Below are positions 1 to 7,276 of a stretch of 15,837 nt of DNA, in pieces. The notes beneath the pieces were generated by a model. That model saw nothing but the letters and a program-made list of their open reading frames with translations, was not told the origin of the DNA and made no database searches. A program made the position numbers and the translations under genes. The first letter of the stretch is position 1. Every line of letters begins with the position of its first letter. The DNA lies in NCBI RefSeq assembly GCF_027922045.1, contig NZ_BSEX01000010.1, positions 1-15,837 of the forward strand, given 5' to 3'. This DNA is from Microbacterium terregens (lineage in GTDB: Bacteria > Pseudomonadota > Alphaproteobacteria > Sphingomonadales > Sphingomonadaceae).

Positions 1-3
1 CTC

Positions 4-56
4 CTTGCGGAGCCTGAATCAGATCGCGACGCTCACATCAATGGGTCCTGACCCTA
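4..56 (+). repeat. Left copy of 53-bp terminal inverted repeat (probable IS end)
   Basis: These 53 bases are the exact reverse complement of 15785-15837 at the other end of the window. The match stops after CCCTA, where the left flank reads GGGTAG and the right flank (complemented) reads AACAGC. The inner tip contains the dyad GGGTCCTGACCC. The simplest reading is that the sequence is one end of an insertion sequence whose body lies outside the window, with TA as a possible target. The IS family cannot be named from an end alone. No transposase is encoded in the window. Confidence 0.7.
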
Positions 57-547
57 GGGTAGAAAACAGTCTGTGTGCTTGTCTTGTTCTGATGCTACGC
101 AGCCGCACGCTGCTGACAGGTCGGGGTGCAGTCTCGGAGTGGACTGGCACTGTAGATGCCGGAGACCTGCGGGGTGAGCATTGGATGCTGGTTTATGAAG
201 CCGGTATCCGCAAGAGCTGGGCCTTGCCGGGCGCGGAAGCAGCAGTAGGTGCCGATCCGCATTTCCGTATTCTGCGAGATCTTGGCGTCTCATTCTTTGA
301 TGCAACGGCAACAAACGTGGCTCTGGAGCTCCCAACGATCGACCATTTACTCGAGACGAGATTAGCCGGGCGCCGTTCTGCGACATTACCCGGGGCGATT
401 CGGTTCGAGTCGAGAATACCGCGCTACCAACGGCGATATGAGAAACTCGGCGAAGATTATGGCGGGGATGTCTCGGACTGGGGGACTCCTGGTGCCTTCG
501 ATACAGGCTTCTTCGATGAGGATGATGATGAGGAGGCCCCATTATAA
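5..547 (+). CDS. Unknown protein, probably the 3' part of an interrupted gene
   Basis: I do not recognise this 180-codon ORF. Its first 17 or so codons lie inside the 53-bp terminal repeat, so the native start was probably lost upstream or is an internal ATG such as the one at 92-94. The part after the repeat looks like a real soluble protein: mixed hydrophobic and charged residues, a central stretch ending in DHLLETR, a basic stretch RYQRRYEK, and a very acidic tail with nine D/E residues in the last eleven or so before APL. Its GC is lower than that of the tail genes, which suggests a different origin. The overlapping minus-strand ORF (54-626) has a low-complexity composition rich in H, R and P and is not protein-like. 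No signal peptide or membrane segment is visible. It may be a complete gene, a truncated one, or not expressed. Confidence 0.4.
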   Translation: MRSLNQIATLTSMGPDPRVENSLCACLVLMLRSRTLLTGRGAVSEWTGTVDAGDLRGEHWMLVYEAGIRKSWALPGAEAAVGADPHFRILRDLGVSFFDATATNVALELPTIDHLLETRLAGRRSATLPGAIRFESRIPRYQRRYEKLGEDYGGDVSDWGTPGAFDTGFFDEDDDEEAPL

Positions 548-625
548 TCCAGCGGACTTTGTCGGGCTTCGGGCATTCTCGCGATTCTTTCGGTGACTCG
601 TCGTCCTGCCTGCTTTCCAGCTTCA

Positions 626-1020
626 CTTACGTCTAAAGCCCACGATCGCCCAGCGCTGCGCGTCAAACGCAGGCTTGAACCCGGCGACCGTCACCGGCTG
701 TTCCGGCTTGATGTCGGCACGGCCTAGGGCGAGGTTCAGCCCCAGCGTGCGCGGCTGGCGCGCGGCGCGGCTGCTCTCGGCCGCCGCCTTGGCGTCCGCT
801 TCGTTGGCATAGGTGCGGGACAGCATGCGGGCACCGTCCTTCTTGCGGACCGTCACCGACTGTTTCTTCGCGGCGCCGCGATCGTGCCAGCTGGCGGTGA
901 CGCCGGTCACCTCTTCCTGCTTCTGCAGCTGATAGTCGTGCCGATCGCCGTCGCCGCGGTAGATGGCGAGCTCCGGAGGTTGACGCCGCAGATGTTCGCC
1001 GCCTTGCCGAGCGGCGCCAG
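626..1020 (-). pseudogene. Broken second copy of the 3' part of gpD
   Basis: The stretch matches the C-terminal third of the intact gpD gene at 3130-4152 in sequence and orientation, with close to 90% identity by eye in the best part (670-780 against 3235-3350). It is not functional. Compared with the intact gene it lacks one base near 980-990, which shifts the frame, and about 28 bp near 643-650, which removes the segment encoding the residues after RW and shifts the frame again. Homology ends abruptly at about 1020. An ORF of 95 codons (623-910) survives and keeps the TGVTASWHDRGAAKK and IKPEQPVTV segments. This is a relic of another P2-like tail operon or of a duplication. It forms a direct repeat with intact gpD on the other side of the accessory genes. 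Confidence 0.85.
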
Positions 1021-1066
1021 CTTTGCCAATCCATAGCCGGCAGGCGGCACACAGAAAGGGCGCGCG

Positions 1067-1342
1067 ATGTTTCTGACGATCCTGGCCGCCGGTCTGGCAG
1101 AGCCGAGCTTGGCTGATACCGTTCGATCCTGCTCAGCGGCGGTGCATAGTGCCCAGCTTGAGGATGCGATCTACGCTTGTTCGCGACAGACAGAGGAGGA
1201 CACCGCTTGCGGCGCCGCCCTGGCGCTGGGGAGATCCGCGCCATTCGCGCTTCCGATGCTGCCCGCGGGAAAGAGAGCCGCTGCTCTCGCCTATTTCGAC
1301 GCCAGGGTTACCGCCTGCATCGAGCATGACGAGGGCTTGTAG
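1067..1342 (+). CDS. Small hypothetical protein, possibly exported
   Basis: This 91-residue protein of unknown function starts at ATG 1067, with a plausible ribosome binding site (GAAAGGG) about six bases upstream. The first 17 residues (hydrophobic, ending SLA before DT) could be a short signal peptide, although it lacks a basic N-terminus. Four cysteines (in RSC, YAC, TAC and TAC contexts) would suit disulfide bonds if the protein is exported. Codon use looks coding and resembles the neighbours downstream. It begins about 45 bases after the gpD remnant, on the opposite strand, and is followed by the 15-bp inverted repeat and two more plus-strand genes. I cannot assign a family. Confidence 0.5.
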   Translation: MFLTILAAGLAEPSLADTVRSCSAAVHSAQLEDAIYACSRQTEEDTACGAALALGRSAPFALPMLPAGKRAAALAYFDARVTACIEHDEGL

Positions 1343-1353
1343 AAGCAGTGAGA

Positions 1354-1428
1354 GTGCAAGCTGCTTTACGCTCGCGCCGGCCTTCAACATCACCCGCAGC
1401 CCCTACGGCGCCATAAAGCAGCTTGCAC
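1354..1428 (+). repeat. 15-bp perfect inverted repeat ahead of 1459 gene
   Basis: GTGCAAGCTGCTTTA at 1354-1368 is perfectly complementary to TAAAGCAGCTTGCAC at 1414-1428, with 45 bases between the arms. The left arm can also pair locally: AAGCAG at 1344-1349 with CTGCTT at 1361-1366. Two mutually exclusive folds are therefore possible in the leader of the downstream genes. There is no U-tract after the right arm, so it is not a standard intrinsic terminator. A leader control element, or the scar of a small mobile element, are both possible. Confidence 0.6.
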
Positions 1429-1458
1429 GAATCGCGGAACAAGACGAGAACGCGGGCC

Positions 1459-1650
1459 ATGACGACCCCCGACTCCTCCAGCCTCGCGCAGACACTCCTT
1501 CACGCCCCGGGGTGGGCCCGCATGGGGCTCACGGCGCCCAACCAGCGCCTGCGCGAGAGAGCCGCGGCCGAACTGGCTGAGACGATCCTCGACGCCTTAG
1601 CGCGTCCGCAGGCGGCCCACGACGCACGGCAGATGCCGCTGCCGCTCTGA
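1459..1650 (+). CDS. Short DUF6771-like protein
   Basis: From ATG 1459 the product has 63 residues, runs from MTTPDSSS to MPLPL, and is largely helical. The pattern GWARMGLTAPNQRLRERAA followed by LAETILDAL and a C-terminal QMPLPL matches what I recall of DUF6771, short proteins of unknown function in sphingomonads. That is recognition from memory, not a search. An upstream in-frame ATG at 1423 would begin inside the right arm of the inverted repeat, so 1459 is preferred. The stop codon is followed one base later by the GTG start of the next gene, so the two are probably translationally coupled. No enzymatic motif is visible. A regulatory or adaptor role is possible but not shown. Confidence 0.65.
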   Translation: MTTPDSSSLAQTLLHAPGWARMGLTAPNQRLRERAAAELAETILDALARPQAAHDARQMPLPL

Positions 1651-1651
1651 G

Positions 1652-1948
1652 GTGTCCGCGAATACCCGGCTGGACAGCCTGAGCGACCTGACGAAGCACC
1701 GCGCGAACCTGCGTGTCCGCTGCTCATGTGGTGCAGAGCATGTTTTCGATGCTCGCCGCTTCTGGCGGTACGCCATGCTCCGCTCCTGGAACACGCAGCT
1801 AGGTGCGCTGGGCCACCACATTCGCTGCCGGACTTGCGGAAAGCGCGGACCGCGGCTCAGCGCCACCCCGCAGCCGCCGACCCTGGCGGATCCTTTTCCC
1901 CGGGATGAAGCTGCGTGGAAGGCTCTCCAACGGCGACTAAGGGACTAA
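1652..1948 (+). CDS. Small zinc-ribbon protein
   Basis: This 98-residue protein starts at GTG 1652, directly after the stop of the preceding gene. It has a CxC pair (RVRCSCG, about residues 23-25) and a CxxC pair (RCRTCG, about residues 59-62), separated by a helical linker containing FDARRFWRYAMLRSWNTQ. The arrangement predicts one zinc site. Many such phage proteins bind nucleic acid, but no DNA-binding helix is evident. The C-terminus has a proline-rich linker and a short charged helix. It is not a P2 Ogr/Delta activator: cysteine spacing and length differ and it is on the strand opposite to the tail genes. It converges on the HEPN-like gene with about 70 bases between. The exact role is unknown. 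Confidence 0.65.
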   Translation: MSANTRLDSLSDLTKHRANLRVRCSCGAEHVFDARRFWRYAMLRSWNTQLGALGHHIRCRTCGKRGPRLSATPQPPTLADPFPRDEAAWKALQRRLRD

Positions 1949-2018
1949 CGGCAGAACCTGGGTGGGAAGCCGCTGGTACGCCTTGAGCATCCAACTAGAC
2001 CGACAACCCTTGGCTCAC

Positions 2019-2978
2019 TTAGGGCGAGATGGCGGTCACGCGCTTTTCTTGGCGCTTCAGTGTAATTTCGCTAGACACGTAACGTAGTCGCAAATTTACA
2101 AGGTTGCGATTTCGTTGCATCAGTCTTTGAATCCGATCTGATAAGTCTGTGAAGATATTTTGATAAGTGGTGGCGGTTCCCTGTGCGTCATCAAACTCGG
2201 CAACGCTCAGGCCCACGACATCGCCAGCGTTCACCGCCGCATATTGCGTAATCGCAGTACGTATAGCATCGCTTCCGTCATCTAGTTCAGTTCTAAATGA
2301 GGATCGAACGTTCTCGTGTACCTGCGCCAAGCCTTCCATGTACTCTCGTACAAGTATCGATACGTCGAGTTGATCGGGCGAGTTCGCCAGCTCGGCCATT
2401 ACAGACGCTTTGAACTTATTATCGGCCCGGATTTTTGCTAAATCAATGGTTGCATACGACGAATGACGGAGCAGCCCCTTGTCTTGTTCGCCACCGGCAA
2501 AGCTGCCGGTCCATCCGGAGTCGAAGGTCGCGCCGTGCAAAGGCAAACCACGATGTTGCGCGTAGTTTCGTAGTGCCTCCATGAACCGATAGCTGCCATT
2601 GGCATCATAGGCAGCGCTGGTTGCTGTCTTGAAGGCCGATTCCAATCCTGCGGTCGTCAGCTTCTTCAAGTGGTGCGGCGTGTGGTCGATATACGATTTG
2701 CAAGAGTGCAGTAAGTTGGAAAGTCTGCGCGCAAAGCCGAGCCGCGTCTGGTTGGCCTCGTGATAGCCTTCGTGGCTTAACACCATCGTGTTCATCGCTG
2801 AACGTATTAATTCCAACTCAAGCTCGATGTAGTTTTGGATCAAGCTATCCCATTCTTCTTCGATAGATGCGATGACACCGAGTGTGATCCAAGACGTTCG
2901 CAAGAGATCATACTCGGCTTTGGTGATCGGCACTTTCGGCGTCCGACCCAACACAGCTTTCCAAAGATAGTATCCCAT
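2019..2978 (-). CDS. HEPN-like protein, candidate defence or toxin moron
   Basis: The product has 319 residues from ATG 2978, or 325 if GTG 2996 is used. It is mostly alpha-helical with no signal peptide or membrane segment. In the numbering from GTG 2996, RNYAQH (R143, N144, H148) followed by RGLPLH fits the Rx4-6H signature, with a polar residue after the arginine, that marks HEPN ribonucleases of abortive-infection, toxin-antitoxin and CRISPR-effector proteins. The preceding segment FMEAL and the helices around residues 45-110 fit a helical bundle. I did not match it to a named family. Its GC is clearly below that of the tail genes (about half by eye), which suggests separate acquisition. 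It lies downstream of gpD with about 150 bases between and in the same direction, a typical moron position. It could instead be an unrelated helical protein that has the motif by chance. Confidence 0.7.
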   Translation of the reverse strand: MGYYLWKAVLGRTPKVPITKAEYDLLRTSWITLGVIASIEEEWDSLIQNYIELELELIRSAMNTMVLSHEGYHEANQTRLGFARRLSNLLHSCKSYIDHTPHHLKKLTTAGLESAFKTATSAAYDANGSYRFMEALRNYAQHRGLPLHGATFDSGWTGSFAGGEQDKGLLRHSSYATIDLAKIRADNKFKASVMAELANSPDQLDVSILVREYMEGLAQVHENVRSSFRTELDDGSDAIRTAITQYAAVNAGDVVGLSVAEFDDAQGTATTYQNIFTDLSDRIQRLMQRNRNLVNLRLRYVSSEITLKRQEKRVTAISP

Positions 2979-3129
2979 GGGCTCAATCCGCCACACGAAC
3001 AGGACGAATGCAAGCGGCCGTTCCAGCCCACGAGCGCAACAGCACCTGAATGGATGCCCAGGTTCAGCTGCCGAGCGGCCTCGTGAACGGCTGATGTTGG
3101 ACGCTTTCAGACAGTCAGCTTTATGGGCG

Positions 3130-4152
3130 CTACCTAATCTGGAGCGTCACCTGCGTCTGGAACCCTCGATCGCCGAGCGCGTGAGACACCTCGCTTACGA
3201 CCCAGCGCTCGGCACCGATCACGGGCTTGAAGCCAACGACGGTCACCGGCTGTTCCGGCTTGATGTCGGCGCGGCCTAGCGCAAGGTTCAGCGCCAGCGT
3301 GCGGGGCTGGCGCGCGGCGCGGCGGCTCTCGGCCGCTGCCGCTGACTGGGCGTCGGCTTCGCTGGCATAGGTGCGAGACAGTTTGCGAGCGCCGTCGGTC
3401 TTGCCGACCGTGACCGTCTTCTTCTTCGCGGCGCCGCGATCATGCCAGCTGGCGGTGACGCCGGTGACCTCCTCTTGTTTCTGCACCTGATAATCGTGCC
3501 GATCGCCATGGCGGCGATGGATGGTCAGCGTCGGTAGGCTGACGCCGGAGATGGTCGCCGCCTTACCGAGCGGCGCCAGCACCAGGTTCCCGCGCTTGAT
3601 GGTGGCGGCGGCGTCGTGATCGCGCCCCAGGCGGCGCAGGAAGGCGAGGTCGCTTTCCCGGCTCTGCGCCTTGGTGGTGACCGCGATCGATGCCAGTGCG
3701 GGCGCGCAGCGGGGCGTCAGGCCATGCGCACGGGCAACGTCGGCGACGATCGCGCCTAGCGTGGTGCCGCGCCAGCTGCGTTCTTGGCGCACGCGCATCG
3801 CGCCGGTGAAGTCGGCGGCGCGAGCGCGGACGGTGATGACGTCGGGCGGGCCGGTGTGGGACACTTCGTCAACGATGAAGGTGCCCTTGTCGACCAGGCC
3901 GACCGTCACGTCGCTGCCCTGCTTCCATCCCAGGTGCACGCGGATCACAGCGCCGGTGCGCGGGAGATTGAAGGCGCCGTCGCTATCGTCGAGCACCAGG
4001 TCGAGCTGATCCGCCTCGTTGCCGCGCTTGTCGGTGATGCCCAGCGAGATCAGGCGCGGGCGGTTTCGGTTGGCCGGCACGCGGTCGCGCAGGCGCGGCG
4101 TTATGTCGACGCCGTCCACTTCGACCCGATAGTCAGGGATGTTCGCGATCAT
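3130..4152 (-). CDS. D: Tail hub protein, P2 gpD family
   Basis: This protein of 340 residues (P2 gpD is about 387) forms the baseplate hub beneath the spike and is related to T4 gp27 and the VgrG N-terminal region. It reads MIANIPDYRVEVDGVDIT at the start, has the conserved stretch SRESDLAFLRRLGRDHDA near the middle (about residues 165-182), and ends with VSEVSHALGDRGFQTQVTL, typical of the family. The start overlaps the gpU stop by four bases (ATGA), which supports both calls and implies coupling. It is the last structural gene of the operon. After its TAG stop come about 130 non-coding bases. A decayed copy of its 3' part lies at 626-1020. Confidence 0.95.
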   Translation of the reverse strand: MIANIPDYRVEVDGVDITPRLRDRVPANRNRPRLISLGITDKRGNEADQLDLVLDDSDGAFNLPRTGAVIRVHLGWKQGSDVTVGLVDKGTFIVDEVSHTGPPDVITVRARAADFTGAMRVRQERSWRGTTLGAIVADVARAHGLTPRCAPALASIAVTTKAQSRESDLAFLRRLGRDHDAAATIKRGNLVLAPLGKAATISGVSLPTLTIHRRHGDRHDYQVQKQEEVTGVTASWHDRGAAKKKTVTVGKTDGARKLSRTYASEADAQSAAAAESRRAARQPRTLALNLALGRADIKPEQPVTVVGFKPVIGAERWVVSEVSHALGDRGFQTQVTLQIR

Positions 4153-4532
4153 GCCGGCTGCTCGCTGTCGACGCGCAGCAGCTCGAGCTGGAAGTCGGTC
4201 GCGCGCGGGGTGCCATCGGCGAACAGCGCCTTGTGGCGTTCGTCGAGGGTCTGAATGACGAAGGCGCCGAAGATCATGCCCGCGCCGTCGACCAGCGGCC
4301 AGGCGTCGCCGCTGTCCGCCATGGTGCGCAGCTGGTTGAGCGATAGTCGGCCATCGGTCAGCTCCGCATAGGCGGTGCCGCCAATCGAGACCGTTTCCTC
4401 CCCAGGGCCGACAAACTGCGTCGCATCGCGCTGGCCGATGCGCTGCGACGTCGCATGGCGCCAGGCGGTGCGGCGGGTCAGATCCTCATGGGCGAGGGTG
4501 TCGAGCGAGAAGGGAAACATCCCAAGGGACAT
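4149..4532 (-). CDS. U: Tail completion/terminator protein, P2 gpU family
   Basis: The product has 127 residues from MSLGMFPFSLDTLAHEDLTR to the C-terminal DSEQPA. The pattern FSLDTLAHEDLTRRTAWRHA, then QRDATQFVGPGEETVSIGG and later GAFVIQTLDERHKALFADGTP is characteristic of gpU, which caps the tail tube during assembly. It is somewhat shorter than P2 gpU (about 159). The frame stays open to 5327, but everything upstream of 4532 is a shadow of gpT. The ATG at 4532 shares one base with the TGA of gpT (TGATG), giving translational coupling. The stop overlaps the gpD start. No gpX gene separates U and D here. Confidence 0.93.
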   Translation of the reverse strand: MSLGMFPFSLDTLAHEDLTRRTAWRHATSQRIGQRDATQFVGPGEETVSIGGTAYAELTDGRLSLNQLRTMADSGDAWPLVDGAGMIFGAFVIQTLDERHKALFADGTPRATDFQLELLRVDSEQPA

Positions 4533-7141
4533 CAGCACCAGACGTTCCAGTCGGCATCGTCGGCGAAAGCCGAGCGGCTGTTGGCGGATCGCTCCCGCTC
4601 GACCTGTTCGATCGCGCGGCGCACGGCGGCCTCGATCTCGGTCGGGCCGCCGGTGCCGCCCTCGACCTTGATGATGTAGGTGCGGGCCGGCGCCGCAGCG
4701 GGCGCCATTGCGGACGCCTGCGCCCCGCCAGCGGCGGGCATAGCGGCACCAGAGGCGAGGGCTGGGGTTGCGGCCGTCGCCGCCAGCGCTTGCGTGAGGT
4801 CGCGCGACAGGCGGGTCATGCGGGCGACCGGCGCGTCGGCGTCGTTGTCGATGCCGTTGTGCAGCCCGGCCATGAGGTGTCCGCCATAGGCCATGAACAC
4901 GCGCGACGGGGAGTGGATGCCCATCGCCTTGGCGAAGGCGCCGCCGATCGTGGTGGCGACGTTGGTGATGAGCTTCAGCACCCATCCGACGCCGGAGAGG
5001 ATTCCGCGACCCAGGCCTTGGATCAGGTGCAGGCCCATCTGCGAGAACCGGCCGACCAAGCCGCCGACCAGGTTCAAGGCATTGTAGAGCGGCTGCACCA
5101 AGGGGCCGACGACGGCAGCGAGGAAGGCGACGCCGGCCATGAAACCGGCGCGGATCCGGCCCCAATTGTCGTAGACCGCTTTCGCGACCAGCATCAGCGC
5201 AGCGACGGGCGGCATGAAGATGACCAGGGCGCCCAGCAGCAGGTTGCGGATGAACGCCCAGTTCGAGGTGAAGGTCGAGCGGATGCGCTCCCAGATGCCG
5301 CCGAAGAACCCGCTGATCGCGCCCCAATTGTTGTAGACCTGGTACGCGCCATAGGCGAGCAGGGCGACGGCGGCGACGACGCCCAGGACGATGCCGATCA
5401 GCGGCGCCATGGCGATGCCTGTGGCGGTCGACAGCGCGCCGAACAGCGCCATCGGCCCCATCATGGCGGCATAAGCGAGGGTCAGGAGCGCGGCGGCGCC
5501 CATAAGCGCCGTGATCGCCACCGTCGCCAGGACAAGCGCCTTCGTCAGCGCGGGGTGGCGTTGCGACCAGTCGCCCAGGCGCGACGCCATGGCGGCGGCC
5601 TTGCCGAGCAGATCGTTGACGCTGGGCAGCAGCACCGTGCCGAGCTGGATGCCGAGCGTGGCGGCGTTGACGGTGAGCTGCTTGGTCTGTTCGGCGCTGT
5701 CGCGCATGCGCTCGGCAAAGTCGGTATCGGTGGTACCGCTGGCATTCATCGCCTCGCTGCGGATCCGCCGATATTCCTCCATGTTCTGGATGAGCGGGCG
5801 CAAGCCTGCCTGCACCTGGGCATCCTCGAACAGGTAGCCCAAGCGCGACAGGTCACCCTTCAGCGTCTTGTTCGTCAGTTCGGAGATCGCCTCGATAGGC
5901 GTCTTGCCCTCGGCATAGAGCTTCTTCAGCGACTTCGGCAGATCCACGCCCAGCTTCTTGAACGCCCGCACCGTCGCGGGCGAGGTGATCTTCTGCAGGA
6001 CGTTGTTGAGGTTGCCGGCGGCCGTCGCGCTGTCGCCGGCGCCCTTGCGCGTGATCTGGAGCGCGGCCGACAGGTCGACACCAGCAGCGACGCCGGTCTG
6101 ACCGAGCCCCTGATAGGCTGCCGTCAGCGTCGGGAAGTGCTGCGCCATATCCTTCATTTCGAAGGCGCCTGCCTTGCCGGCCGCTGCCATGCCGTCGATC
6201 ATGCGGCCGGTGTCGTTCAGCGCCACCTTCAGGTTGTCGTGGGCTGAGAAGCTGGCGGCGGCGAGATCCGCGATCTCCGCCTTATAGGCGGTGGCGGCGC
6301 GGCCAATCGGCACCATCATCGCGGTCGCCTGGCGTGGATCGAGGCCGAAGCCCGACAGGGTGTCGACACCTCCCTGCATCGCCTCCGGCAGCTGGTTTGC
6401 GGCGCGCGCGGCTTTCAGCAAATCCGCGCCCATGCGACCCGTCGCAGCACGCGCGAGGTTCGCCTTTTGACCGATGTCGGTCATCTTCGATTCGTATTCC
6501 TGCGCCGCCTGGACACCGGCGACGATCGGCAGCGCCATGGCGCCGGCCGTGGCGAGCATTCCCATGCCGGCGCCCGCGACATTGCCGGCGGTACCCATGG
6601 TGCGGCTGAACCGCTCGCGCGCGGCGCCCATGCGCTGTTCGCGACTCGCGACGCGTTCGAGGAGACGTTCCTGCTCGGCCAGCTCGCGGTTGGTCTCGCG
6701 GGAGCGCTCGCGCAACTCGCGTTCGTGACGGGCGAGGTCGCGGGTCTCGATGCCGGCGTCACGTAGGCGGGTGCGTAGCTCGCGCAGCTGGTTCGATTCG
6801 CTCTGGTGCTGTCGTTCGAGCTGGGCGGTCTCGCGCTGGGCCTTCTCGAACTCACGGGTCATTGCCCGGGTCGGATTGGCCGTCTGGGCGATCTCGCGGC
6901 CGAGCGCCGTAACGCGTGCCTGTGCCGAGCGCATCTGCTGCTCGGTTTCGCGCATGCCCAGCTTGAGGGCGCGGAAACCCCGGATCTGCTCCTGCTGACG
7001 GTCCAGCTCGCGCAGCCGCTCGCGGGTGCCGCGCAGTGCCTCGGTCGCGGCGCGCGAACCGCCGGCGATGTCGCGCAGCGGCCGCGTCACCCGATCGCTG
7101 GCCGCGAGCAGCATGCGGATCTTCAGCTCGCGATCGGACAC
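4532..7141 (-). CDS. T: Tail tape measure protein, P2 gpT family
   Basis: At 869 residues this is the largest protein in the window (P2 gpT is about 815). It sets tail length inside the tube and helps DNA passage. Residues about 15-190 are highly charged heptad-like coiled coil. Residues about 200-520 match the phage tape measure core (AQEYESKMTDIGQKA, the PTLTAAYQGLGQTGVAAG stretch, LNNVLQKITSP). Residues about 530-690 carry several hydrophobic segments. GIHSPSRVF at residue 741 onward, then GGHLMAGLHNGI, is the usual C-terminal tape measure motif, followed by an A/P-rich linker. The start is GTG at 7141, two bases after the gpE' stop. The stop overlaps the gpU start by one base. Length from this start is close to family expectation. 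Confidence 0.95.
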   Translation of the reverse strand: MSDRELKIRMLLAASDRVTRPLRDIAGGSRAATEALRGTRERLRELDRQQEQIRGFRALKLGMRETEQQMRSAQARVTALGREIAQTANPTRAMTREFEKAQRETAQLERQHQSESNQLRELRTRLRDAGIETRDLARHERELRERSRETNRELAEQERLLERVASREQRMGAARERFSRTMGTAGNVAGAGMGMLATAGAMALPIVAGVQAAQEYESKMTDIGQKANLARAATGRMGADLLKAARAANQLPEAMQGGVDTLSGFGLDPRQATAMMVPIGRAATAYKAEIADLAAASFSAHDNLKVALNDTGRMIDGMAAAGKAGAFEMKDMAQHFPTLTAAYQGLGQTGVAAGVDLSAALQITRKGAGDSATAAGNLNNVLQKITSPATVRAFKKLGVDLPKSLKKLYAEGKTPIEAISELTNKTLKGDLSRLGYLFEDAQVQAGLRPLIQNMEEYRRIRSEAMNASGTTDTDFAERMRDSAEQTKQLTVNAATLGIQLGTVLLPSVNDLLGKAAAMASRLGDWSQRHPALTKALVLATVAITALMGAAALLTLAYAAMMGPMALFGALSTATGIAMAPLIGIVLGVVAAVALLAYGAYQVYNNWGAISGFFGGIWERIRSTFTSNWAFIRNLLLGALVIFMPPVAALMLVAKAVYDNWGRIRAGFMAGVAFLAAVVGPLVQPLYNALNLVGGLVGRFSQMGLHLIQGLGRGILSGVGWVLKLITNVATTIGGAFAKAMGIHSPSRVFMAYGGHLMAGLHNGIDNDADAPVARMTRLSRDLTQALAATAATPALASGAAMPAAGGAQASAMAPAAAPARTYIIKVEGGTGGPTEIEAAVRRAIEQVERERSANSRSAFADDADWNVWC

Positions 7142-7142
7142 G

Positions 7143-7268
7143 TCATTTTTCCTTCTTGGGCGCGCGCTCGATCGCGAGGCGATGCCAGTCCATCAGTTCG
7201 GCGAGCGACATGGCGGACATCGCCTGCAGGTCGGGCTGTCCGCGCAGCACCCACCAGATGTCCGCCAT
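7143..7268 (-). CDS. E': Tail assembly protein E' (GpE family), frameshift extension
   Basis: This 41-residue ORF (MADIWWVLRGQPD to ERAPKKEK) is of the short GpE/E' type that follows gpE in P2-like phages. In P2 the segment is made as a C-terminal extension of gpE by -1 ribosomal frameshifting. The same architecture is present here. The E' frame stays open upstream through the slippery site at 7319-7325, and a slip there would give a 148-residue E-E' protein. Independent initiation at ATG 7268 is possible but the ribosome binding site is weak. The product is a tail assembly chaperone that acts with gpT and is absent from the finished tail in related systems. The gpT GTG start follows directly. 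Confidence 0.85.
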   Translation of the reverse strand: MADIWWVLRGQPDLQAMSAMSLAELMDWHRLAIERAPKKEK

Positions 7269-7276
7269 GACGGGCT

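Noticed and set aside
54..626. Minus-strand ORF of 190 codons at the left end
   Set aside because: Its composition (H, R, P, S-rich, no hydrophobic core) is not protein-like, and the plus-strand frame is more plausible.
1652..1948. Zinc-ribbon protein as the P2 Ogr/Delta late activator
   Set aside because: Ogr has a different cysteine spacing and about 72 residues and is encoded in line with gpD. This gene is on the other strand and has CxC...CxxC spacing.
4790..6247. Long plus-strand ORF (485 codons) opposite the tape measure gene
   Set aside because: It mirrors gpT codon structure, is full of R, H, D and G, and has no recognisable fold. GC-rich antisense frames often stay open by chance.
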